DNA from: Fimbriimonadia bacterium | GTDB taxonomy: Bacteria > Armatimonadota > Fimbriimonadia > Fimbriimonadales > JABRVX01 | Direction: 5' to 3' | Assembly: GCA_039961735.1 (NCBI GenBank) | Contig: JABRVX010000012.1 | Coordinates: forward strand, 1 to 64,000 | DNA: 64,000 nt | Part shown: piece after piece, positions 8,162-17,759 of the stretch | Layout: each line of letters starts with the position of its first letter | How positions within the stretch are numbered: position 1 is the stretch's first letter | Translations under genes and position numbers: made by a program | Notes under the pieces: model-generated | The model's input: only the letters and a program-made list of their open reading frames with translations | What the model was told of the DNA's origin: nothing | Database searches by the model: none

Positions 8162-10636
8162 ATGCCAAAGCCCCTCATCATTGTTGAAAGCCCTGCGAAG
8201 ACCAAGACGCTGAAGAATTTTCTCGGCGGTCAGTTCGAGCTTGCTGCGTCCATGGGTCACGTTCGCGACCTACCGCAGAAGGAGTTCGGCGTAGACCTGG
8301 ACAACGACTTCGCGCCGACCTACGTGCCGCTGCCCGACCGAAAGGAGCATCTCGCCCGTCTGCAAAAGGCGGTGAAGGAAGCCGACCGGGTGTACATCGC
8401 CACCGACCCCGACCGTGAGGGCGAGGCTATCGCGTGGCATCTGGAGCAAGCCCTCGACCTGAAGGACCCGCTGCGCATCGAGTTCAACGAGATCACGAAG
8501 ACCGCCGTCGAAAACGCGCTGGCACACCCGAGGACCATAGACATGCGGCGGGTGAACGCACAGCAAGCGAGGCGAATCCTCGATAGGTTGGTCGGCTACA
8601 AGCTAAGCCCGTATCTTTGGCAGTCCATCGGCAATCGCAACCTCAGCGCGGGTAGGGTGCAGTCCGTTGCCCTACGGCTCATCGTGGAGCGAGAGCGCGA
8701 GATCCGCGCCTTCGTGCCCCAGGAATACTGGACGGTTGCCGCAGATCTGACTCCAGACACTAAGAAGAATGAGTTCCGCGCGGAACTTCGTGCAAAGGGC
8801 GATCAGAAGATCGAGCTGGCAAACGAGGCGGACGCGACCGCTGTAACTAACGAACTGCGTGAGGCCACTTATCTCGTATACAAAGTCTCCAAGGCGCAGC
8901 GCAAGAAAAGCCCCGCTCCGCCATTCATAACCAGCACGCTGCAACAGGAAGCATCGCGTAAACTCGGTTTCAGTGCGAAGCAAACGATGCGCATTGCTCA
9001 GGAACTGTACGAAGGGATCGAGTTGGGTGCGCAAGGTTCTACGGGCCTCATCACCTACATGCGAACCGACTCGACCCGAGTGGCGGACGAGGCGAAGCGT
9101 GCCGCTGCCGATCTGATTCGCGACCGCTTCGGCGCGGACTACCTGCCGAGCGGTGTGCGAGCCGCCAAGAAGGTGAAGGGCGCGCAGGACGCGCACGAAG
9201 CCATTCGGCCGACGGACCCTCACCGAACCCCGGATTCGGTCTCTGCCTACCTGACACCGCAGCAGCTCAAGCTGTACGAGCTGGTCTGGAACCGGTTCAT
9301 CGCCAGTCAGATGGCGGATGCACGCTATGAAGTGACGACAGTGGATATCAAGGCCGGCGAGTATTGGCTTCGCGCTACCGGGAGCGTGATGCTCTTCCGA
9401 GGCTTCACCGCGGTGTACTCCGAGGGCACCGACAACGGTGCCGAAGAGCAGCAAGCACCGCTGCCCGAGTTGAAAAAGGACCAGATACTAACACTGCTGG
9501 ACCTGATCCCCGAGCAGCACTTCACCCAGCCACCCCCGCGCTACTCCGAAGCCACGTTGGTCAAGGCGTTGGAACAGCACGGCATCGGGCGCCCTAGCAC
9601 CTACGCGCAGATTCTCTCCGTGATCGTGGAGCGTAAGTACGTGACGGTGACCAAACGTGTGTTCGCGCCGACGGAGCTTGGCGAGCAGGTGTGCGACGCG
9701 CTGGTCAAGGCGTTTCCATCTACGTTCGACGTGCGCTTCACGGCACATATGGAAGAGGACTTGGACAAGATCGCCGAAAACGGTGCAAACTGGGTCGAAG
9801 TTGTACGCGAATTCTACGACCCGATGAAGGACCAGCTGGAAGACGCACTGGGAATCAAGGGCAGAACTTGCCCCGCATGCGGCAGGCCTATGGTAGTAAA
9901 GAGGAACTGGCGCGGGGAGTTTCTTGCCTGCACGGGATACCCGGAGTGCAAACAGACCGCGCCCATAGGCCCGCCGCCAGAAGAGACCGATGAAGTGTGC
10001 GAGAAGTGCGGCAAGGCTATGGTGATTCGCGTGGGGAGGCGTGGGCGCTTCCTCGCCTGCACCGGGTATCCGGAATGTACGAACAGCAAGCCCCTGCCGG
10101 GTGAGGCGCAACGGCCGGAACCGAAGCCCACGGACGAAGTGTGTCCCGAGTGTGGCAAGCCGATGGTGATTCGCACGGGGCGCTCCGGTGAGTTTCTGGC
10201 GTGCACGGGATACCCCAAGTGCAAGAAGACGTTGCCGATGCCGGGCGAGGAGCCAAAGGTGCGCGAGTCGGACAAGATCTGCCCCGTCTGCGGGGAGCCG
10301 ATGGTGATACGCAAGGGGCGTACCGGAGAGTTCTATGCCTGCAGCGGCTACCCGAAATGTAAGAAAACCTTGCCGATGGAGGGAGAGACTGGGGTGCCCT
10401 GCGTGGTGTGCGGACAGGGCCAGATGCTGCAGCGGCGGTCCAAACGAGGGCGCACGTTCTACGGGTGCTCTCGCTATCCTGAGTGCGACAATACGACGTG
10501 GGACCCACCTACCGGCGAGAAGTGCCCTGTGTGTGGTGGCTCGCTGGTGGAGAAGACCCTGAAATCCGGTACCACCATCCGCTGCAGCCGCAAGGGATGC
10601 TCCTACGTCCGCGAACCCGCCGGAGTGGGAATATAA
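8162..10636 (+). CDS. topA: DNA topoisomerase I with six C-terminal zinc ribbons
   Basis: An 824-residue type IA topoisomerase that relaxes negative supercoils. The TOPRIM domain is complete: Glu9 in IIVESPAKTKT and Asp82-x-Asp84-x-Glu86 in TDPDREGEA. The active-site tyrosine is Tyr299 in GLITYMRTDST. After about residue 560 the protein is a row of Cys4 zinc-ribbon modules, each with a CxxC followed by a C...C in a GYPEC/GYPKC context. Six modules can be counted, the last slightly degenerate (CSRKGC). E. coli TopA has fewer, so the C-terminal DNA-binding tail is long. The ATG is preceded by GAAAAGAGA, only a weak ribosome site. Confidence 0.97.
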   Translation: MPKPLIIVESPAKTKTLKNFLGGQFELAASMGHVRDLPQKEFGVDLDNDFAPTYVPLPDRKEHLARLQKAVKEADRVYIATDPDREGEAIAWHLEQALDLKDPLRIEFNEITKTAVENALAHPRTIDMRRVNAQQARRILDRLVGYKLSPYLWQSIGNRNLSAGRVQSVALRLIVEREREIRAFVPQEYWTVAADLTPDTKKNEFRAELRAKGDQKIELANEADATAVTNELREATYLVYKVSKAQRKKSPAPPFITSTLQQEASRKLGFSAKQTMRIAQELYEGIELGAQGSTGLITYMRTDSTRVADEAKRAAADLIRDRFGADYLPSGVRAAKKVKGAQDAHEAIRPTDPHRTPDSVSAYLTPQQLKLYELVWNRFIASQMADARYEVTTVDIKAGEYWLRATGSVMLFRGFTAVYSEGTDNGAEEQQAPLPELKKDQILTLLDLIPEQHFTQPPPRYSEATLVKALEQHGIGRPSTYAQILSVIVERKYVTVTKRVFAPTELGEQVCDALVKAFPSTFDVRFTAHMEEDLDKIAENGANWVEVVREFYDPMKDQLEDALGIKGRTCPACGRPMVVKRNWRGEFLACTGYPECKQTAPIGPPPEETDEVCEKCGKAMVIRVGRRGRFLACTGYPECTNSKPLPGEAQRPEPKPTDEVCPECGKPMVIRTGRSGEFLACTGYPKCKKTLPMPGEEPKVRESDKICPVCGEPMVIRKGRTGEFYACSGYPKCKKTLPMEGETGVPCVVCGQGQMLQRRSKRGRTFYGCSRYPECDNTTWDPPTGEKCPVCGGSLVEKTLKSGTTIRCSRKGCSYVREPAGVGI

Positions 10637-10847
10637 GACTTCGTCGAGTTGTCCATGGCCCCTGGGCACTTCTCCTTCGCTAGCTAATGACGAGGGTGGG
10701 GCAAAACCCCAGGCGTTCTGTGCACGGCACTCATGTTATCTCGAAGTAGACGTCCGGTATACCGCCTCGCGGTTCGGGGGTTGATCTCGGACCATCCCGG
10801 CGGTTCCGCGTGCTCGGTACGAGCACCTAGGGCCTGAACTCCATGGT

Positions 10848-10923
10848 GGGGATGTAGCTCAGCTGGGAGAGCGCTGCAATCGCACTGCAGAGGTCGTGGG
10901 TTCGAATCCCATCATCTCCACCA
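10848..10923 (+). tRNA. tRNA-Ala (anticodon CGC)
   Basis: A 76-base cloverleaf. The acceptor arms GGGGATG and CATCTCC pair with one G-T wobble. Anticodon stem CTGCA/TGCAG encloses the loop ATCGCAC, giving anticodon CGC for Ala codon GCG. The T stem is GTGGG/CCCAT, and an encoded CCA ends at 10923. The 3' half from the anticodon loop onward is also the attachment site of the adjoining elements, so the present T arm probably came from an element rather than the original host gene. Confidence 0.96.
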
Positions 10924-10930
10924 GGTTCAA
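10879..10930 (+). repeat. Attachment repeat DR1 (attL-type)
   Basis: A 52-base sequence running from the anticodon loop of tRNA-Ala through the CCA and 7 bases beyond (ggttcaa). It is identical to DR2 at 19575-19626 and related to DR3 at 49701-49749. Repeat identity beginning inside the anticodon loop is what tyrosine integrases that cross over in anticodon loops leave behind. Confidence 0.9.
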
Positions 10931-10965
10931 TTGAACCTAACTTGGTTCCTACGATTGGTTCCTAA
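10924..10965 (+). promoter_or_regulatory. Arm-type integrase sites beside DR1
   Basis: Directly after the tRNA CCA comes the perfect palindrome GGTTCAATTGAACC (10924-10937), then two direct GGTTCCTA copies at 10944-10951 and 10957-10964. The same arrangement follows DR2, so these are probable integrase or excisionase arm sites. The stop codon and last residues of the P-type ATPase are encoded inside these repeats. Confidence 0.65.
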
Positions 10966-13072
10966 GCTGCGAGGCATTCGGAGTTCGCAATAGCCTCAGG
11001 CCATTTGCAACTACCAACAGACTCGCGCCCATGTCGGCAAAGACAGCCATCCAAAGGGTCGCGACTCCGATGAACGCGAGAATGAAGAAAACGGCCTTCA
11101 CGCCAATGGCAAAGATGATGTTCTGCTTCAACACGAGCGAGGCTCGACGACTAAGACGAATGAACTCTGGGATTTTTCGAAGATCGTCCTGCATCAGTGC
11201 AACGTCGGCGGTCTCTAGTGCTGTATCTGTTCCTGCCGCGCCCATTGCGAAACCAACGTTCGCCTGAGCCAGCGCCGGGGCATCATTGATGCCGTCGCCG
11301 ACCATTCCAATATGGCCATGCTCGGCCGTGAGTTCCGTGATAATTGTTAGTTTGTCTTCCGGAAGCAGATCGCCGCGCGCGTCGTCAATTCCAACTTGGG
11401 CAGCAATGGCCTTCGCCGTTCTGACGTTATCACCGGTGAGCATAAGGGTCTTCACCCCCAACTCGTGTAGCTCCTTTATTGCTTGAATGCTCGTTTCGCG
11501 GACGGTATCGGCTACGGCGATGACTCCGAGCGCTCGATCTTTGTCGCCGAGAATAACGACCGTTTTGCCCTGCTCTTCAAATCGTTCCAAGACAGCCTCG
11601 ACCTCAGCGCGGCAATATTTTTCTTCATGAGCTAGCCGGTGGTTTCCAAGGAAATACTGCTGCCCATCGACGACTCCCTTGACCCCGCGACCAGTGATAG
11701 ACTCGAATTCTCCGACCGAAGCAATCTCTCCTTCGTACGCGGTGACGATGGCTGTGGCCACAGGATGTTCCGAAGGAGCATCCAGGCTAGCCGCCAGGCG
11801 AAGCAGCTCAGCTCCCTCGATGGAGTCAAGGGGTACAACATCTGTCACCATCGGCGAGCCGTGGGTCAATGTGCCGGTTTTATCCAGAGCAATCTGCGAG
11901 AGCCTTCGACCCTCCTCGATGTAGGCGCCACCCTTCACCAGAATCCCTCGTCGTGCGGCCGACGCGAGCGCACTAACGACTGTGACCGGGGTCGAGATGA
12001 CCAGCGCGCAAGGGCACGCGATTACCAGGAGCACCAATGCCCTGTAAAGCCAAGCCGAGAACGGCTCGGCAAAGAGTAGCGGCGGAATGGCGGCAATCAG
12101 AATTGCCAGAACGACGACAATAGGAGTGTAGTACCGGGCGAACTGATCGACAAAACGCTGCGTGGGCGCCTTCTGACTCTGGGCTTGCTGAACCGCTCGA
12201 ATGATCCGCGCCAATGTCGTTTGACCTGTGTTCGCAGTCACCTCAAAGTCGAAACTGCCTTTCTCGTTAATCGTCCCTGCGAAGACCTGATCCCCAAGTT
12301 CCTTGGGTACGGGCATGCTTTCGCCGGTAATGGGGGCCTGATTAACTGCGGACGCTCCAGTCTTGATGATGCCGTCCAAGGCAATCCTTTCCCCAGGGCG
12401 TACACGAACAAGCTGCCCCACCATTATTTCAGCCGTGGTGACTTCTCTCCAGTCGCTGTCGACAAGCGCCAGCGCACGATCAGGCGACATTTCCATGAGA
12501 GAGCGAATCGCATGACGAGCGCGATCGAGGGAGAGTGCTTCGATCATTTCAGCCACGCCAAAGAGGAAAGTGACCATTGCCGCTTCTGGCCATTGGCCGA
12601 TGAAGGCCGCCCCAATGATCGCGATGGTCATCAAGAAATTGATGTTCAGTGTCAGTGTGCGCAGGGAAACGATTCCCTTACGAATCGTTTCCCTCCCGCC
12701 GAGTGCAATCGAACCAAGGGCTAGAGCCATAACGGGCCACGACCGTTCAGTGCCAGAAGTCCACGCGGTGACTTCGGCGGTCACCGCGAGGACGCCGGAA
12801 GCTCCCATGAGCCATCGATCAAGTACTGGAACAGCCGGTCTATGCCCAGCCGGTTCGGGCTCGTTCTCACTGACAAGCTTTGGATCCATTCCTACCGATT
12901 CGAGAGCTCGCTGAATATTGCTTTCGTCGGAATGTTCGTGGAAGACCGTCAGCTTGCGACTCATGAGATCGAAGTCAAGCTTCTCGATCCCCTCCATGCC
13001 CTTTAGGCGATTCCGAATAATGCCTTCATCCGTGGGGCAATCCATCTTGCCGATGTGGAAGACCGTCTTCAT
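10949..13072 (-). CDS. Zn/Cd/Pb-translocating P1B-type ATPase (ZntA/CadA-like)
   Basis: A 707-residue heavy-metal pump. One N-terminal HMA domain carries GKMDCPTDE, with a single cysteine (Cys12) instead of CxxC. Core motifs are TGES (249-252, dephosphorylation), CPC in transmembrane helix 6 (353-355, the metal site typical of Zn/Cd/Pb pumps), the phosphorylated Asp397 in DKTGT, and GDGINDAPAL. Its start shares ATGA with the czcA stop, so it is the last gene of the czc operon. It exports metal from the cytoplasm to the periplasm, where the RND pump can take over. The stop codon lies 25 bases from the tRNA, within the att arm repeats. Confidence 0.94.
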   Translation of the reverse strand: MKTVFHIGKMDCPTDEGIIRNRLKGMEGIEKLDFDLMSRKLTVFHEHSDESNIQRALESVGMDPKLVSENEPEPAGHRPAVPVLDRWLMGASGVLAVTAEVTAWTSGTERSWPVMALALGSIALGGRETIRKGIVSLRTLTLNINFLMTIAIIGAAFIGQWPEAAMVTFLFGVAEMIEALSLDRARHAIRSLMEMSPDRALALVDSDWREVTTAEIMVGQLVRVRPGERIALDGIIKTGASAVNQAPITGESMPVPKELGDQVFAGTINEKGSFDFEVTANTGQTTLARIIRAVQQAQSQKAPTQRFVDQFARYYTPIVVVLAILIAAIPPLLFAEPFSAWLYRALVLLVIACPCALVISTPVTVVSALASAARRGILVKGGAYIEEGRRLSQIALDKTGTLTHGSPMVTDVVPLDSIEGAELLRLAASLDAPSEHPVATAIVTAYEGEIASVGEFESITGRGVKGVVDGQQYFLGNHRLAHEEKYCRAEVEAVLERFEEQGKTVVILGDKDRALGVIAVADTVRETSIQAIKELHELGVKTLMLTGDNVRTAKAIAAQVGIDDARGDLLPEDKLTIITELTAEHGHIGMVGDGINDAPALAQANVGFAMGAAGTDTALETADVALMQDDLRKIPEFIRLSRRASLVLKQNIIFAIGVKAVFFILAFIGVATLWMAVFADMGASLLVVANGLRLLRTPNASQLRNQS

Positions 13073-16000
13073 AGTTCCTCCGGAACTTCGTTATCGCGCT
13101 CGAACCACGTATAAAGAACGGGAAGAACCAGAAGGGTGAGTAGCGTGGCAGAAGCGATTCCGCCGATAACAACCGTTGCCAGAGGTCTTTGGACTTCTGC
13201 TCCAATGCCCGTGTTGAGCGCCATCGGAATGAATCCAAGCGCGGCTACAAGTGCGGTCATGAGCACCGGGCGAAGTCGCTGTTGAGCGCCTTCCTTGACC
13301 GCGTCTTTTACCAAGAGCTTGCCTTCTTGTCTCAATCGGTTTATCGCCGATACCATCACGACGCCGTTCAGGACAGCCACGCCGGACAAGGCGATGAAGC
13401 CTACGCCAGCCGAAATGCTGAAAGGCAGCCCTCTGACCCATAAGGCAAGGACTCCACCCGTTACCGCGAGCGGTACGCCTGTGAAGATAAGCAAGGCTTG
13501 CTTAATAGAACCAAAGGTCATGAAGAGCAGCGAAAAGATCAGGGCAAGTGCCAGGGGCACCACGATCATCAGCCGTGCGCTCGCTTGTTGCAGGTTTTCA
13601 AACTGGCCACCCCATGTGATGTAATAGCCTTCGTCCAACTTCACCTTCTGGTCTATGGCTTTTTGGGCGTTTGCGACAAACCCGGCGAGATCGGTTCCGC
13701 GAACGTTGAGTTGGACGACCACCCGACGCTTGCCCGATTCCCGACTGATTTGGGCCGGAGCTGGCTGGTTGTCGATGTGTGCGAGACTCGACAGCGGGAC
13801 CGATTCTCCGTTGGCGAGCTTGACGGGCAAACTAGCGATTGCATCAGCGTCGTTTCGTACTTCGGCAGGTAAGCGAACGATCAGTTCATACCGCTTGTCC
13901 CCTTCACGAATCTGCCCGATTTCTTCGCCGCCCAAGGCCGAGCTGATCAACTCTTGAACTTCGCTGATCGATACGCCGAACCGCCCAATGGCTTCGCGGT
14001 CGATGTCGATTTGGAGGACGGGAATCGGCTCAACCTGCTCGACTTCGACGTCGGCCGCGCCGGGGATTTCCGCCACAACCGCCCGGATCTCTTCAGCCTT
14101 CTGACGAAGGACTTCGAGGTCTTCGCCAAACACTTTGATCCCTATATCCGCTTTGACTCCGGACACCAACTCCGAGAACCGCATTTCGATAGGTTGCGAA
14201 AAGTTATAGCCTTGTCCAGGAACTTCGTTGAGCTTCTCCTCGATCTCTTCGCGTATCTTCTCTTTGGTCATCCCGGCCCGCCACTGATCGCGCTCTTTCA
14301 GCATGATGAAGCTGTCGGTGAGACTTAGCGGCATTGGATCGGTGGCGACTTCTGGCGTTCCGCTCCGGGAGAACATCGTGATCACTTCAGGAACTTCAAG
14401 CACCTTCTTCTCGGCGGCAGTTACGAGCCGGATCGTCTCCTCTGCGTTGACGGTGCGGATACGAATTGGCTGCACAACGAGATCGCCTTCATCCAACGTC
14501 GGGATGAACTCAGCTCCTAAAGTGGTGAAGAGCCAAGCTGAAACCCCCAAAAGGGCGACCGCCCCTATAACAACGATTGCCTTCGCTCGGAGGGTAAAGT
14601 TCAACGCCGGTTTGTAAACACGGCTGAAGAATCCCATGATTGGATTCTTTCCTTCGCGCGTGTCACCGGACAAGAAGAGGCTTGCAAGAGCCGGAACCAA
14701 CGTGAGGGTCAAAACCAACGCGCCTAGAAGCGCAAAGACGACCGTGAAGGCCATCGGTTTGAACATCTTGCCTTCGGTTCCTTCGAGTGCCAGGATCGGC
14801 AGATAGACCACGGTGATGATCGAAACCGCGAATGCTGTCGGCTTAGCTACTTCTTTCGAGGACTCCCAGACTACATGCCGCACATCGTGGCGGCTCAGTG
14901 TCTTCCCCGCATGCTCGCGGGCCTCGGCAAGCCTGCGCACCGCGTTCTCGATCATAACAACAGCGCCATCCACGATGAGACCGAAGTCGATCGCGCCGAG
15001 GCTCATCAGGTTGCCTGAAATGCCCCACTGGTTCATCATGCCGATGGCGAAGAGCATTGAGAGAGGAATCGCTGAAGCGACAATCAACGCACCGCGCCAA
15101 TTGCCGAGCAAGATAAGGAGGACAACGATGACGAACAATCCGCCTTCCAGCAGGCTTTTCTCAACTGTGCCGACCGTCTTATCGACAAGGTGGGCGCGGT
15201 TGTAGACCGTGGTCAGCTTGACATCGTCAGGGAGTTGTGCCTTGATCTCTTCAATCTTCGCGTCCACCGCCTGAGCGACTGTTCGTCCATTGGCACCCTT
15301 GAGCATCATCGCAATGGCGAGGAGAGCTTCATGGCCATCTTTGGTGCTAAGACCCGTCACCACCGGTGTTCCCGTTTTGACTTCGGCCACGTCGCGAACG
15401 AGGACGGGGGTGCCGTCCTCTGAGGTTACGGGGATTGTTTCGATTTCAGCAGGATTGGAAGCCATTCCGACTGACCGGATAAGCGTCCTCTCACCGCCAG
15501 CATCCAGGACGCCGCCGCCCGCATTCTGGTTGTTATTTTGTAGCGCTTCGATAAGGTCATGGATTCCCAGCCCCCGCGCTTGGAGTCGGGACGTGTCCGC
15601 GATCACTTGATATTGCTTGACATTGCCGTCAGCTACATTGACTTCAGCGACCCCGGTGAGGGAGCGAAGCTGAGGTGCGATCTGCCAGTCCATGATCGTT
15701 CTCAGATCGGTGATCGATCTCTTGTCACTCTCTAACGCGATCATGTAGATATCGCCAAGTCCGGTCGAGACCGGGCCCATTTGCGGAGCATCGAGGTTCG
15801 TGGGAAGCTCCGCCATAACCCGGCTTAGGCGTTCGTTTACCAATTGCCGCGCAAAAAAGATGTCCACGTTATCGTGGAATGTCACAGTGACCTGCGAAAG
15901 CCCATATTGGCTAAGCGACCGAGTGTTCATGACGCCGGGCAAGCCCGACATGGCCGTTTCGATAGGAAAAGTCACCAACCGCTCGACTTCCTCGGGCCCC

Positions 16001-16167
16001 ATTCCCCCCGTCTCGGTGTTGATGGCAACCTGGTTGGTAGTAATGTCTGGAACCGCGTCTAAGTTGAGCCTGGTCCACGAAAGGACCCCCCAAAAAACAA
16101 GCCCGATCGTTCCGGCGAACACGAGCAATCGTTGAGTGAGGCTGAAGTGTAAGAGGCGGTCTAGCAT
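13069..16167 (-). CDS. czcA: Heavy-metal RND efflux pump, inner-membrane subunit (CzcA/CusA family)
   Basis: A 1032-residue, 12-helix proton-driven exporter of the HME-RND class. Helix 4 has AIDFGLIVDGAVVMIENA, the DFGxxxDGAxxxxEN signature that separates metal from drug RND pumps. Two large periplasmic loops and the duplicated halves are evident, and the length is normal. It shares one base with the czcB stop (TAATG) and four with the downstream ATPase, so all three are tightly coupled. It would form a tripartite channel with the flanking CzcB and CzcC. DFG-type pumps mostly handle divalent ions (Co/Zn/Cd), but specificity is inferred. Confidence 0.95.
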   Translation of the reverse strand: MLDRLLHFSLTQRLLVFAGTIGLVFWGVLSWTRLNLDAVPDITTNQVAINTETGGMGPEEVERLVTFPIETAMSGLPGVMNTRSLSQYGLSQVTVTFHDNVDIFFARQLVNERLSRVMAELPTNLDAPQMGPVSTGLGDIYMIALESDKRSITDLRTIMDWQIAPQLRSLTGVAEVNVADGNVKQYQVIADTSRLQARGLGIHDLIEALQNNNQNAGGGVLDAGGERTLIRSVGMASNPAEIETIPVTSEDGTPVLVRDVAEVKTGTPVVTGLSTKDGHEALLAIAMMLKGANGRTVAQAVDAKIEEIKAQLPDDVKLTTVYNRAHLVDKTVGTVEKSLLEGGLFVIVVLLILLGNWRGALIVASAIPLSMLFAIGMMNQWGISGNLMSLGAIDFGLIVDGAVVMIENAVRRLAEAREHAGKTLSRHDVRHVVWESSKEVAKPTAFAVSIITVVYLPILALEGTEGKMFKPMAFTVVFALLGALVLTLTLVPALASLFLSGDTREGKNPIMGFFSRVYKPALNFTLRAKAIVVIGAVALLGVSAWLFTTLGAEFIPTLDEGDLVVQPIRIRTVNAEETIRLVTAAEKKVLEVPEVITMFSRSGTPEVATDPMPLSLTDSFIMLKERDQWRAGMTKEKIREEIEEKLNEVPGQGYNFSQPIEMRFSELVSGVKADIGIKVFGEDLEVLRQKAEEIRAVVAEIPGAADVEVEQVEPIPVLQIDIDREAIGRFGVSISEVQELISSALGGEEIGQIREGDKRYELIVRLPAEVRNDADAIASLPVKLANGESVPLSSLAHIDNQPAPAQISRESGKRRVVVQLNVRGTDLAGFVANAQKAIDQKVKLDEGYYITWGGQFENLQQASARLMIVVPLALALIFSLLFMTFGSIKQALLIFTGVPLAVTGGVLALWVRGLPFSISAGVGFIALSGVAVLNGVVMVSAINRLRQEGKLLVKDAVKEGAQQRLRPVLMTALVAALGFIPMALNTGIGAEVQRPLATVVIGGIASATLLTLLVLPVLYTWFERDNEVPEEL

Positions 16168-17759
16168 TAATGCTCATGCCCCTTGAGTTCGCCCTTGACC
16201 TTCTCGCTCTTAAGCACGAAGGCACCCTTGCTGACCACCCGGTCACCCATGGAAACGCCTTCGAGTATCTCGACAAAATCCCCTTGGGTTCGTCCGAGAA
16301 TGACCGTGCGTTCTTCAAACTTGCCGCCGTCCTCAGCGATGTACAGCTTTCGAGCGTCTCCGTCCTCGACGATCGCGCTGACTGGAACGGTCAAAGCTTG
16401 AGATCGAGACCCGACACCCAAACGAACCGTCACGGCCATACCGCTGCTTAGCTGCGAGTGCGAGTTATCAACAAGGACTTGAACCGGCATGGACCGCGTC
16501 TTTGGATCGAGGCGGCTTCCTATCGACTGGATTAGGCCATTGAATACACGATTGGGATAGGCGCTGACACTTACCTGTGCGACGCTTCCAACTTTTGCCC
16601 TTCCGATCTGCTTGTCAGAGACCTGCGCCACGACCCAAACGGAGGAAAGGTTCTCAATCTCGCCCAGCTCAGTCGTCCTTTCTACGGCTTGACCAATAGT
16701 GGCTTCAAGATCGACGATAACGCCGCTGATGGGAGCGTTTACGACGAGCAATCCACCGGACGCCCGTCCTGACCCGGCCAAGGCCGAATAGCCAGTTCTT
16801 GCCGCTTCAACTTTTTTCTTGGCTGCTACCACACCGGCACTCGCGGAGCCAAGCCGGATGTGTGCTTGTTGGACTTCGAGGTTTGCGGAACGAACCTCTG
16901 CTTCTGCGGCTTGAATTTCTCGCAAATTCGATAGACCTTGTTCGGCAATCTTTCGCTCACGCTCAAATGTCGCCTTAGAGAGTTCAATCCTTCTCTCAGC
17001 ATTGCGCTGTCGAATCTTGTCGGTAGCCACCTCGAGCCTGGCTTGCTCCAGCTCCGTGCGCGAGATGAGCTCCTGTTTGTAGAGACGTTCCGCCCGTTCC
17101 AGTTGAGCTTCATGAACAGCCTGGTCTTGTTTTCCCTTTTCAAGCTCCGCTTCGGCGTCGGCCAGTTCCTTTTGGGCGGCTTGGAGAGCGGGCTGACTAA
17201 ATGCACCCGTTTTGGCGAATGCTTGTTGCCGGGCCAATTGCTGTTTGGCTGTGCGCAATTTCGCGTTTGCCAAATTGATCTCGGCAGTTGCTTCTCTTAC
17301 TGCAGCCTGCGCCGAAACGACCCCTTGCTGCGCTTCGATGATCTGCGCTGACGCTTGTGCCAGCTCTCCGGAACGCAGTGTCGCGATAGGTTGTCCAGCT
17401 CGAACTCGGTCACCAGGCTTCACATGAAGCCGAACGACTTGCCCACCAACGGGCGGAGTCACAATCGCCCGGCCGTGGGACGAAGCAGTGACCGTTCCCG
17501 GAACCCTCAACTCTTGCTGAAGCAGCCTCTGCTTTGCAAGTTGCGTCTCAATTCCGGCGATCTTGATGGCCTCTGCAGTTAGCTGGATGTCTTCGGTGTG
17601 ACCAGCTTCCTCTTTGGCAGCCCCTGATTCACCCTCGGTGTGCCCCGCTTCTTCGTGGCCATGCTCATCCATCGAAGCAGCCGCCCCTCCGTCCTTCGCG
17701 CACCCCGCCAAGGCAACGGCGAGAACGCCAAGAATCCAAATCAATTGGAATTTCTTCAT
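16167..17759 (-). CDS. czcB: RND periplasmic adaptor, His-rich lipoprotein (CzcB family)
   Basis: A 530-residue membrane-fusion protein. The N terminus is a lipoprotein signal ending in LAGC, followed by a His/Glu-rich segment (DEHGHEEAGHTEGE, then EEAGHTED), likely a metal-sequestering tail; the extreme C terminus is also His-rich (GHEH). The middle shows the barrel-sandwich/lipoyl halves (VTPPVGGQVVRLHVKPGDRV) separated by an unusually long coiled coil of about 200 residues, then the beta-barrel. It links CzcA to the outer-membrane factor. Its start shares ATGA with the czcC stop. Confidence 0.92.
   Translation of the reverse strand: MKKFQLIWILGVLAVALAGCAKDGGAAASMDEHGHEEAGHTEGESGAAKEEAGHTEDIQLTAEAIKIAGIETQLAKQRLLQQELRVPGTVTASSHGRAIVTPPVGGQVVRLHVKPGDRVRAGQPIATLRSGELAQASAQIIEAQQGVVSAQAAVREATAEINLANAKLRTAKQQLARQQAFAKTGAFSQPALQAAQKELADAEAELEKGKQDQAVHEAQLERAERLYKQELISRTELEQARLEVATDKIRQRNAERRIELSKATFERERKIAEQGLSNLREIQAAEAEVRSANLEVQQAHIRLGSASAGVVAAKKKVEAARTGYSALAGSGRASGGLLVVNAPISGVIVDLEATIGQAVERTTELGEIENLSSVWVVAQVSDKQIGRAKVGSVAQVSVSAYPNRVFNGLIQSIGSRLDPKTRSMPVQVLVDNSHSQLSSGMAVTVRLGVGSRSQALTVPVSAIVEDGDARKLYIAEDGGKFEERTVILGRTQGDFVEILEGVSMGDRVVSKGAFVLKSEKVKGELKGHEH

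Noticed and set aside
9488-10669. 393-codon minus-strand open frame opposite topA
   Set aside because: It mirrors the zinc-ribbon repeats on the sense strand and has no motif of its own.
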